A DNA stretch of 13,153 bases from NCBI GenBank assembly GCA_027489835.1, contig JAIXZF010000240.1, positions 1 to 13,153 of the forward strand, given 5' to 3'. The notes under the pieces are model-generated. The model saw only the letters and a list, made by a program, of their open reading frames with translations, did not search any database and was not told the DNA's origin. Made by a program: the position numbers and the translations under genes. Within the stretch, counting starts at the first letter, position 1. Each line of letters starts with the position of its first letter. This document shows positions 7,403 through 13,153 of the stretch, one piece after another. The DNA is from Hyphomicrobiales bacterium. GTDB lineage: Bacteria > Pseudomonadota > Alphaproteobacteria > Rhizobiales > Beijerinckiaceae.

Positions 7403-8335
7403 ATGGCCGACATCCGCATCGCCGCGCTGTATCGCTTCGCCCGCATCGCGGAGCCCGAGGCCGTGCGCGCGGCGATCGAGGCCGCCTGCCGGGCGGGCGG
7501 GGTGAGGGGCACGCTGCTGGTGGCGGGCGAGGGGGTGAACGGCACCATAGCCGGCCCGCCCGCCGGGATCGACGCCGTGCTCGACACGATCCGGGCGATG
7601 CCGGGGCTCGCGGAGCTCGAGGTCAAGTTCGCCGACGCCAAGAGCCCTCCGTTCCAGCGGCTCAAGGTGAAGGTCAAGCCCGAGATCGTGACCATTGGGG
7701 ATCCTGCGGTCGATCCGCTCAAGGCCGCCGGGACCTATGTGCGCCCGGAGGACTGGAACGCGCTGATCGCCGATCCCGACGTGCTGCTGATCGACGTCCG
7801 CAACGATTACGAACACAGGATCGGCAGCTTCGTCGGGGCGGTGGACCCCGGCACGACGAGCTTCCGCGATTTCCCGGCCTGGGTTCGGGAGCGGCTGGCG
7901 GGTGAGCGCAAGCGCAAGGTGGCGATGTTCTGCACGGGCGGGATCCGCTGCGAGAAGGCGAGCGCCTTCATGCTGCAGGAGGGCTTCGCCGAGGTGCATC
8001 ACCTCAAGGGCGGCATCCTGAGCTATCTCGAGACGGTGCCGGCCGCGGAGAGCCGCTGGAATGGCGCCTGCTTCGTCTTCGACGAACGCGTTGCGGTTGG
8101 CCACGGGCTCGTGCCCGAGCCCCGCTTCGCCATCTGCCATGGCTGCCGGCGGCCGCTGACGGAGGCCGACCGGGCGCAGCCGGCCTATGAGGAGGGCGTG
8201 TCGTGCCCGCGCTGCGTCGAGGAGACGACGGAGGCCCAGCGCGCTTCGGCCCGCGAGCGCCAGCGCCAGATCAGGTTCGCCCGGGCGCGCGGGCTGAGCC
8301 ATCTGGGGCCGGGCGGCGAGGGCGCCGAGCCCTGA
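7403..8335 (+). CDS. trhO: tRNA uridine(34) hydroxylase (rhodanese-like)
   Basis: TrhO (formerly YceA) hydroxylates uridine 34 in the wobble position of certain tRNAs to 5-hydroxyuridine using O2; CmoA/CmoB modify the product further. The 310-residue protein has the expected N-terminal ferredoxin-like domain (ALYRFARI, GEGVNGTIAG at 42-51), then a rhodanese domain with DVRNDYEHRIG (131-141) and active-site loop CTGGIRCEK (Cys177 and Cys183). It ends in a Cys4 zinc-ribbon-like segment (Cys245, 248, 268, 271). Length and motifs are complete. The ATG at 7403 matches the family start. No clear Shine-Dalgarno precedes it, so translation may rely on an unstructured or nearly leaderless start. It ends ten bases before the stop of the convergent DUF1501 gene, with no terminator seen between them. 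Confidence 0.94.
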   Translation: MADIRIAALYRFARIAEPEAVRAAIEAACRAGGVRGTLLVAGEGVNGTIAGPPAGIDAVLDTIRAMPGLAELEVKFADAKSPPFQRLKVKVKPEIVTIGDPAVDPLKAAGTYVRPEDWNALIADPDVLLIDVRNDYEHRIGSFVGAVDPGTTSFRDFPAWVRERLAGERKRKVAMFCTGGIRCEKASAFMLQEGFAEVHHLKGGILSYLETVPAAESRWNGACFVFDERVAVGHGLVPEPRFAICHGCRRPLTEADRAQPAYEEGVSCPRCVEETTEAQRASARERQRQIRFARARGLSHLGPGGEGAEP

Positions 8336-8345
8336 GACTGCTACC

Positions 8346-9599
8346 TCAAGCCACCAGCCCCTTGATCGGCATTAGGCCTGCTGTGCCGGGAAACACCTTC
8401 TCCGCCAGCACGGGCCCCGAGATGCCGAACAGATCGGACAGCACGCCCTTGGCGGCGGCGCGGATGTCGGTGGTGGGCCGGAGGTCGCGCTGCTCGTGCA
8501 GGCTCTCGGGCTTCAGCCCCGGCCAGTCGGCGATGACGCGGCCACCCCTGACCGCACCGCCGACGAGGAAGGCCACCGTGCCGGTGCCGTGATCGGTGCC
8601 GATGGTGCCGTTGACGCGGGCGGTGCGGCCGAACTCCGTGACGACCATCACCACCGTGTCCTTCCAGCGGGCGGCTAGGCCCGTCTCGAACGCCGCCAGC
8701 GCGCCGTCGAGGCCGCGCAGCAGGCCGGCGAGGCGGCCCGTGGCGCCGCCCTCGTTGGCATGGGTGTCCCAGCCCTCGAAGGCGAGGGCGGCGACGCGCG
8801 GCCCGTCATCGGCGTTGACCAGCTTTGCTGCGCCTTCCGCAATCAGCCTCATGCCGTCGGCACTGTCCGGCCCGCCACGCGCGCGCTGGCCGGCCATGCC
8901 CTCGCGGTTGACGATGCGCTCGACGTCCACGCCCTGCGCGAAGGCCCTGGCGAGCACCGGATCGCGCTGCCCGTACAGGTCCATCAGCCTCGCGACGAGG
9001 TCGTCACCCGCGCGCGGCAGCACGGGCGGGGCCCAGCCGAGGACAGGCGCCGCGCCGCGCACCACGAGAGGCGGCACGATGCCGATGCCCAGCGCGCCCT
9101 TGCGGGAGATCCCCTCGCCTGCGGGGAGAACGCCGAGGAGCCGGTTCAGCCAGCCATCGGCGGTCTGGCCCGGGCCGGGCTGGCCGCTTTCCAGCACGTC
9201 CTGCCCGTCGAAATGGGAGCGCTGGCGATAGCCGGTCGCGGCGGCGTGGAGAATCGCGGCCTGGTTGGCTCCGTAGAGCCGCGCGAGGTTCGGCATGGCG
9301 GGGTGCAGGAAGAAGAACCCGTCGAGCGGCAGGGCCGGCATGTCGCCGTCCCGGCGCAGCGCGATCCCTTCCCTGAGGCCTTCATAGCTCGGATCGCCGA
9401 GCGGCGGCACGGCGGACAAGCCGTCGAGAGCGCCGCGCAGGATGACCAGCACGAAGCGCGGATCGCGCGCGCCGGGCGCCGCGTAGGCCAGCTTCGGCAC
9501 GAAGGACCAGGCGAACAGCGCTCCCGCCGCGCCGAGGACGGTACGGCGCGACGGCGTCATCGCCTCGCAGGGCCCGTCATGGTCGTCATTGGGCTGCAT
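8346..9599 (-). CDS. DUF1501 domain protein, Tat-exported
   Basis: This 417-residue product belongs to the DUF1501 family, which is related to the alkaline-phosphatase/sulfatase superfamily and of unknown substrate. The N-terminus carries a twin-arginine signal SRRTVLGAAG (17-26), a hydrophobic stretch and a cleavage site near KLAYA/AP (about residue 40-41). Family hallmarks follow: ILRGALDGL near residue 52, HFDGQDVLESG, and the C-terminal block VVTEFGRTARVNG with GTDHGTGTVAFLVGG. The ATG at 9599 has a perfect AGGAGGT that overlaps the stop codon of the DUF1800 gene, so it is translated as the second gene of that pair. Met14 is a possible internal start but lacks this signal. It is likely a folded, cofactor-bearing periplasmic or surface protein working with the DUF1800 protein. 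Confidence 0.9.
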   Translation of the reverse strand: MQPNDDHDGPCEAMTPSRRTVLGAAGALFAWSFVPKLAYAAPGARDPRFVLVILRGALDGLSAVPPLGDPSYEGLREGIALRRDGDMPALPLDGFFFLHPAMPNLARLYGANQAAILHAAATGYRQRSHFDGQDVLESGQPGPGQTADGWLNRLLGVLPAGEGISRKGALGIGIVPPLVVRGAAPVLGWAPPVLPRAGDDLVARLMDLYGQRDPVLARAFAQGVDVERIVNREGMAGQRARGGPDSADGMRLIAEGAAKLVNADDGPRVAALAFEGWDTHANEGGATGRLAGLLRGLDGALAAFETGLAARWKDTVVMVVTEFGRTARVNGTIGTDHGTGTVAFLVGGAVRGGRVIADWPGLKPESLHEQRDLRPTTDIRAAAKGVLSDLFGISGPVLAEKVFPGTAGLMPIKGLVA

Positions 9600-9601
9600 G
9601 G

Positions 9602-11014
9602 TCACCTCCTGATGAATTCGGGGGACATGAGGGCGAGCGCCACGGCCTGGTAGCGGCTTTCGGCCCCCAGCAGCGTGCTCCGGGTCTCGGGCGAAATGCC
9701 GGGGCCGAAGATCTGGGCAATCAACTCGCGCGGATCGACGGTCGAAGCCGCCTGGCGCGAGATCGCGGCTACGACGTCGAGGCGCGATTTCAGGCCCTCC
9801 GGCGACGCCCACGCCGCCACCGTGTCGGGAAAGCCGTTCGGCGCGCCGGGCTGCCAGAGCGGCTGGCCCATCGCGGCGAGCGGGCCGATGATCTGCGGCG
9901 CTTCGGGCTTGCGCCCCAGCGCCCGGGCGGCGGCGACCAGGAACTCCTGCGGCGTCCGTATCTTGGTGGGCGGCGCCATCCAGGCTTCCGGCGATTCGAG
10001 AAGGGTGCGCGAGACGACCAGCAGGTCGCCGTCGCTGGCCTGGAAGGCCGCGGCGAGGCGGGCCACCATGGCGGCGGGCGGCTCGTCGGCGACGAAATGA
10101 CTGGCGAGCTTGCGGGCCACGTGGCGCGCCGTGGCGGGGTGGCGCGCGATGTCGGCCAGCGCCTGTCGGCCCTGCTCGAATCCGCCTTCCGGATAGCGCC
10201 GGCCGAGCAGCAGGCGCTCGCCGGGTTCGTGCATGTTGGGGTTGAAGCGGAAGACGCCGGATGGGCCCTCGGTGGATTCCGGCGGATTGAGAGTCCAGCC
10301 GGTGATCGCCGCAGCTAGCGCCGTCACATCAGCCTGCCCATAGCCGCCTGCGACGCCGAGGGTGTGCAGCTCCAGGATTTCGCGCGCGAGGTTCTCGTTG
10401 AGTCCCCGGCCGCGGCGGGCGCCGGCGCGCGAATTGGGGCCGATCGATTGCTGGTTGTCGAGGTAGAGCAGCATCGCCGGATGCGTCTCGACCGCAAGCA
10501 GCATTTCGGCGAAGCGGCCGAAGAGATGGGGCCGGATCGCCTCGCGCTCGAGGAGGCCCGCGAAGGCGCGCACCTGGGGGCTCTTGTTGACGGACACGGC
10601 GAAATGGTTCGACCAGAAGGCGAGCAGCCTGTCGCCAAGCCCGCCCAGCGGCTCGAGCATAGCGTGGAAGCGGACGCGCGCCTCCTCGCGATAGGTCTTC
10701 TGCGGCAGGGGCGGCTCGCTTTGCGCCGGCCCGGCCGGCGGCTGCGGCACGGGAGGGCCCATCGTCTCCGGAGAGGCCGGGACGGCGTTCGCCACGCGCC
10801 GGCTGCGCTGGTCCTCGAGGAAGGAGCGGATGGCGGGGCCGGCCTCGGCCATGCCGGCGAACGGGACGGGGCCGAGAGGGCCGAGGCGTTTATCGTCCAG
10901 TTCCGAGCGGAAGAGGTCGCGCACGCCCGAGCCGATGCGGGCGAGATCGTCGGGGCGCGGCCCGAGGCCGAAGCGGTGAAGCGCCGCGACGGCGCCTATG
11001 GTTTCGGCGCTCAC
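9602..11014 (-). CDS. DUF1800 domain protein
   Basis: This 470-residue protein is a typical DUF1800 family member: HRFGLGPRPDDL (13-24), the proline-rich linker at 79-105, FWSNHFAVS (133-141), LYLDNQQS (183-190), and the core LNENLAREILELHTLG (205-220) with ITGWTL (237-242). The family nearly always sits beside DUF1501, as here, and its activity is unknown. No N-terminal signal peptide is obvious, so it may be cytoplasmic or travel with its Tat-exported partner. The start is GTG at 11014, preceded by GGAGGT at close spacing. It is the first gene of the pair; its stop is only two bases ahead of the DUF1501 ATG. A possible operator lies about 65-85 bases upstream. Confidence 0.9.
   Translation of the reverse strand: MSAETIGAVAALHRFGLGPRPDDLARIGSGVRDLFRSELDDKRLGPLGPVPFAGMAEAGPAIRSFLEDQRSRRVANAVPASPETMGPPVPQPPAGPAQSEPPLPQKTYREEARVRFHAMLEPLGGLGDRLLAFWSNHFAVSVNKSPQVRAFAGLLEREAIRPHLFGRFAEMLLAVETHPAMLLYLDNQQSIGPNSRAGARRGRGLNENLAREILELHTLGVAGGYGQADVTALAAAITGWTLNPPESTEGPSGVFRFNPNMHEPGERLLLGRRYPEGGFEQGRQALADIARHPATARHVARKLASHFVADEPPAAMVARLAAAFQASDGDLLVVSRTLLESPEAWMAPPTKIRTPQEFLVAAARALGRKPEAPQIIGPLAAMGQPLWQPGAPNGFPDTVAAWASPEGLKSRLDVVAAISRQAASTVDPRELIAQIFGPGISPETRSTLLGAESRYQAVALALMSPEFIRR
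9604..9610 (-). promoter_or_regulatory. Shine-Dalgarno for the DUF1501 gene inside the DUF1800 stop
   Basis: AGGAGGT on the minus strand ends with the T of the upstream TGA stop. The next ATG is four bases later. Ribosomes ending DUF1800 synthesis can therefore restart at once, which implies fixed stoichiometry between the two proteins. Confidence 0.85.
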
Positions 11015-11078
11015 GGGGCACCTCCGATGACGGTCTGCCCATCATGCTCGCCCGAGCTTAACCGATGCTTTGGCCGAA

Positions 11079-11098
11079 ACATGACAAATCGGTCATGT
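11079..11098. promoter_or_regulatory. Perfect inverted repeat, candidate operator upstream of the DUF1800-DUF1501 pair
   Basis: ACATGAC and GTCATGT form exact seven-base arms separated by six bases, a shape suited to a dimeric helix-turn-helix repressor. On the minus strand the repeat contains TTGTCA (11087-11082), a good -35 hexamer, although the -10 match downstream is weak. It sits about 65 bases before the GTG start of the DUF1800 gene. No regulator gene is adjacent, so the binding protein is unknown. Confidence 0.4.
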
Positions 11099-11118
11099 CG
11101 CTGCCTGTACGCCGCCCG

Positions 11119-11155
11119 AAAAAACGGCCGCCGGCCCGGCGGGACCAGCGGCCGT
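11119..11155 (-). terminator. Intrinsic terminator of the DUF4394 gene
   Basis: On the minus strand ACGGCCGC and GCGGCCGT pair exactly over eight bases, with further GC pairing possible in the 16-base loop, and the stem runs straight into six T residues. It begins about 25 bases after the DUF4394 stop codon, the classic Rho-independent arrangement. It insulates the DUF1800 promoter region from read-through. Confidence 0.85.
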
Positions 11156-11179
11156 CTCCACCTTTGACGTGAGACCCGA

Positions 11180-11965
11180 TCACATCGCAGGCAGAACCGC
11201 GATATCGCGAACCTGGCCGCGCAGGCCGTCGACCTTGCCCACGGCCTTCATCTGGCCGTTGGAGATGTCGATCATGCTCAGCGCGCCGTCGGCCAGCACC
11301 CAGCCGGTGTTCTTGCCCTGGGCGTCGGTCTCGATGTTGAAGGCCACGGCGCGGGGCTTGGCGGTCATCGAGCCAAGGGTCGACAGCACGCCGTCATTGG
11401 GCGGCGCCTGCTTGACGAAGGCGCCGGTCGCGCCGTCGATTTCGTAGAGCGCGGTTTCCTTGGCGCCCTTCATCTTGTTGGTGTAGGCGCCGGCCGCGAT
11501 CATCGGGGACGCGCCCTTGTTGGCGTCCGTCTCGGCGAACTTCAGCTTGCCGTCCACGGTGGTCTTGCCGTCGTCGACGTTGATGCGGAGGTTGGTGCCG
11601 TCCGAGCCGACGACGCGCATGCGGTCGGCCACCGGGTTGAAGTCGACCACCAGCATGCCGCCGGTGGGCAGAGCCTGGTCGAGCTTCGACTTCATCATCG
11701 CCTGGCCCGTCTTCATGTCGATGGTGACGATCTGGCCATCGCGCTGGAGGCCGTAGAGCATGCCGTCGGCCGGTCGGATGTCGATGCCGGCGAGGGGGGC
11801 GGTCAGGCCCTTGACCATCATCGTGGCGGTGACCTTGCGGCTCTTCGAATCGAACATCTGCAGCGTCTGGTCCTCGCTGAGCGAAACGAAGCTGCCGGCC
11901 TGGGCTGATACGGTGGCTGCGACGCTGATGGCGGCGGCGGCTACGATGTGAAGCATACGGGTCAT
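11180..11965 (-). CDS. DUF4394 domain protein, exported beta-propeller-like
   Basis: This 261-residue protein begins with a Sec-type signal peptide (Arg3, a hydrophobic core 5-19, cleavage near SAQA/G at 23-24). The mature part follows the DUF4394 pattern: GIDIRPADGMLYGL (60-73), VVDFNPVADRMRVVG (106-120), NLRIN (125-129), and AYTNKMKGAKETALYEID (160-177). Repeated strand motifs suggest a propeller; the family function is unknown. The ATG at 11965 has AGGGAGA six bases upstream. Lysine is more common than in neighbouring proteins. It diverges from an ECF sigma operon and ends in its own terminator, so it is a single-gene unit. The shared divergent spacer suggests it is a target of that sigma factor, an inference from position and promoter-like sequence. 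Confidence 0.86.
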   Translation of the reverse strand: MTRMLHIVAAAAISVAATVSAQAGSFVSLSEDQTLQMFDSKSRKVTATMMVKGLTAPLAGIDIRPADGMLYGLQRDGQIVTIDMKTGQAMMKSKLDQALPTGGMLVVDFNPVADRMRVVGSDGTNLRINVDDGKTTVDGKLKFAETDANKGASPMIAAGAYTNKMKGAKETALYEIDGATGAFVKQAPPNDGVLSTLGSMTAKPRAVAFNIETDAQGKNTGWVLADGALSMIDISNGQMKAVGKVDGLRGQVRDIAVLPAM

Positions 11966-11986
11966 GTTGGTCTCCCTGAAACTGGC

Positions 11987-12018
11987 GGGGCTGAGGCCCC
12001 ATGAACCGGCGAGGCCGG
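11987..12018 (-). promoter_or_regulatory. Two tandem hairpins in the DUF4394 leader
   Basis: On the minus strand CCGGC-CTC-GCCGG is followed after five bases by GGGGC-CTCA-GCCCC, two exact five-base stems with tiny loops. The second ends about 20 bases before the ATG and just ahead of the Shine-Dalgarno. They could stabilise the transcript or slow ribosome entry. Short stems like these can also occur by chance in GC-rich DNA. Confidence 0.35.
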
Positions 12019-12029
12019 CGACGAGGGGG

Positions 12030-12057
12030 CTACTCGGCGTGAAGCGGCGGCGGATGC
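12030..12057 (-). promoter_or_regulatory. Candidate ECF-type promoter for the DUF4394 gene
   Basis: GCATCC (12057-12052) is followed after 15 bases by CGAGTAG (12036-12030) on the minus strand, about 65 bases before the ATG. The upstream block matches the one facing the sigma gene at nine of ten positions. ECF promoters typically keep a strict -35 and a CG-containing -10, which fits loosely. This has not been tested. Confidence 0.35.
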
Positions 12058-12103
12058 GGCGACCCCATTTCAACAAAACGTGATGGATGGCGCGGGTGCG
12101 GCT

Positions 12104-12131
12104 GCATCCGTGCCGGGCGTCGTGCTGTAAT
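12104..12131 (+). promoter_or_regulatory. Candidate autoregulated promoter for the ECF sigma operon
   Basis: GCATCC (12104-12109) is followed after 15-16 bases by a CTGTAAT-like stretch (12125-12131), about 45 bases before the sigma ATG. It mirrors the element facing the DUF4394 gene. The -10 halves of the two sites are not well conserved with each other, so only the -35-like block is convincing. Confidence 0.3.
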
Positions 12132-12174
12132 CGAAGGGCGCACGCGGCCGGGCCGCGACGAAACGGAGGGGCCC

Positions 12175-12711
12175 ATGGCGCTGGATCTGGAAGCTGCGCT
12201 CGGACGCTGCGTCGCCGGGGACAAGAGCGCGCTCAACGCGATCTATGCCGAGGAAGGCCCGCGTATGCTGGGCGTGGCGCTGCGCATCCTCAAGCGCCGT
12301 ACGGTCGCCGAGGATGCGGTGCAGGATGCGTTCGTGCTGATCTGGCGCAACGCCGCCAAGTTCGACGCAGCGAAGGGTTCGGCCGCCACCTGGATCTACA
12401 CCGTGCTGCGCAACCGCGCGCTCAGCCTGCTCAGAAGCGAGGGGCGCATGGAGCCGACCGAGATGCCCGTGGGCGAGGAGGTCGTCGACGAGGCCGAGAC
12501 GCCCGAGGACGCCATGGCGCGCCTGTCCGACGCCGACGCGCTCAAGCATTGCCTCGAACGGCTCGAGCCCAAGCGGCGCATGGCGATCGCGCTCACCTAT
12601 GTCCATGGCCTGAGCCATGGCGAACTCGCCGGCCGGCTTAACATGCCGCTCGGCACCATCAAATCCTGGCTGAGGCGCAGCCTGCTGACGCTTCGGGAGT
12701 GCCTGCAATGA
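12175..12711 (+). CDS. ECF RNA polymerase sigma factor (SigK/RskA-type pair)
   Basis: This 178-residue group 4 sigma factor would direct RNA polymerase to a small stress regulon. Region 2 spans about 25-90, with AEDAVQDAFVLIWRNA (45-60), GSAATWIYTVLRNRAL (68-83) and a basic end at LLRS. An acidic linker (EEVVDEAETPED) leads to region 4 at about 125-175, where LSHGELAGRLNMPLGTIKSWLRRSL forms the helix-turn-helix that reads the -35 element. The ATG at 12175 follows GGAGGGG closely. Its stop overlaps the anti-sigma ATG (ATGA), so the two are co-translated. The pairing with an RskA-like membrane anti-sigma suggests the SigK-like lineage. This assignment rests on recognition, not on a profile search. 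Confidence 0.92.
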   Translation: MALDLEAALGRCVAGDKSALNAIYAEEGPRMLGVALRILKRRTVAEDAVQDAFVLIWRNAAKFDAAKGSAATWIYTVLRNRALSLLRSEGRMEPTEMPVGEEVVDEAETPEDAMARLSDADALKHCLERLEPKRRMAIALTYVHGLSHGELAGRLNMPLGTIKSWLRRSLLTLRECLQ

Positions 12712-13153
12712 GCCCCGCCACACCGCCGCCGCCAGAGCTTCAGGCGCTGGCCGCCGAGTTCGCGCTGGGCCTGCTCAGCCCCGAAGACGCTGCCCGCGCC
12801 GAGGCGCGCGCGGCGTCCGACGCCGCCTTCGCCGCCGAGGTGGAGCGCTGGCGCCGGAACTTTCTCGCCTTTGACAGGACCTCCGCCATGGCCAGCCTGC
12901 CGCCCGATCTGTGGAGCCGCATCGAGGCCAGGCTGGAGCTGCCCGCCGACGCGCCCTCGCTGGAAACGTCCCGCTCCGCCGAGTTGCGCGAGGCCGGGCG
13001 GCTGCCGGTCAGCAGCGCGGAGGCCGCCGCCGACTCGCGCCGCCGGCTGTTCGGGATGATCTGGGAGAGCCTCGCCTTCTGGCGCATCGGCGGGCTCGTG
13101 GCCACGGCCGCGGCCATCGTGATCGCCATGGGGCTGGGCTCGCAGCTCCAGCA
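12708..13153 (+). CDS. Anti-sigma factor, RskA-like, C-terminus cut by window edge
   Basis: There are 148 open codons and the gene runs off the right edge. The N-terminal 10-55 segment (LQALAAEFALGLLSPEDAARAE, with WRR at 48-50) matches the RskA sigma-binding domain: a LGLLSPED-type helix turn without the Cys/His of zinc-binding anti-sigmas. A charged linker (about 60-115) precedes one membrane helix at about 126-143 (WRIGGLVATAAAIVIAMG), so the C-terminal sensor part would lie in the periplasm, outside the window. It should hold the sigma factor at the inner membrane until a signal triggers release, usually by proteolysis in this family. The ATG overlaps the sigma stop by four bases. Confidence 0.88.
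   Translation, partial: MSPATPPPPELQALAAEFALGLLSPEDAARAEARAASDAAFAAEVERWRRNFLAFDRTSAMASLPPDLWSRIEARLELPADAPSLETSRSAELREAGRLPVSSAEAAADSRRRLFGMIWESLAFWRIGGLVATAAAIVIAMGLGSQLQ

Noticed and set aside
6476..8302. A 608-codon open frame on the minus strand
   Set aside because: It is antisense to DUF1499 and trhO and passes through SemiSWEET in another frame. Its composition is His/Arg/Ala-rich with no family resemblance.

Overview
The window is high-GC DNA with strong purine-rich ribosome binding sites. Its gene content (FadD, an EF-G paralogue, DUF1036, DUF486, DUF1499, SemiSWEET, TrhO, DUF1800/DUF1501 and an ECF sigma factor with an RskA-type anti-sigma) suggests an alphaproteobacterium, probably Hyphomicrobiales (Rhizobiales). 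This is an inference from protein resemblance and composition. I see no tRNA, rRNA, insertion sequence, integrase, phage gene or CRISPR array. The region reads as ordinary chromosome, with no gene-free stretch longer than about 220 bases.

Layout from left to right. (1) Bases 1-6413 are almost entirely minus-strand: an RTX-repeat protein cut by the window edge, a FadD-type acyl-CoA ligase, an EF-G-like GTPase with altered switch regions, a secreted DUF1036 protein, and a coupled pair made of a DUF486 membrane protein and a SAM-dependent methyltransferase. (2) Bases 6503-8335 hold small housekeeping genes in mixed orientation: DUF1499, a SemiSWEET sugar transporter overlapping it tail-to-tail, and trhO (tRNA U34 hydroxylation). 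(3) Bases 8346-11014 carry the DUF1800-DUF1501 pair on the minus strand, translationally coupled, with a perfect inverted repeat upstream. (4) Bases 11119-13153 form a regulatory unit. An ECF sigma factor and its membrane anti-sigma (cut by the right edge) diverge from a secreted DUF4394 protein that ends in a good intrinsic terminator.

The strongest systems-level hypothesis is in part 4. The divergent spacer contains the same GCATCCG-centred element in both outward directions, which fits one sigma factor reading its own operon and the DUF4394 gene. The second point of interest is the EF-G-like protein, in which the G3 motif carries Ser where translational GTPases have the catalytic His. Most other genes are recognisable members of known families, several of them domains of unknown function. 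I did not find a clearly new multi-gene system.
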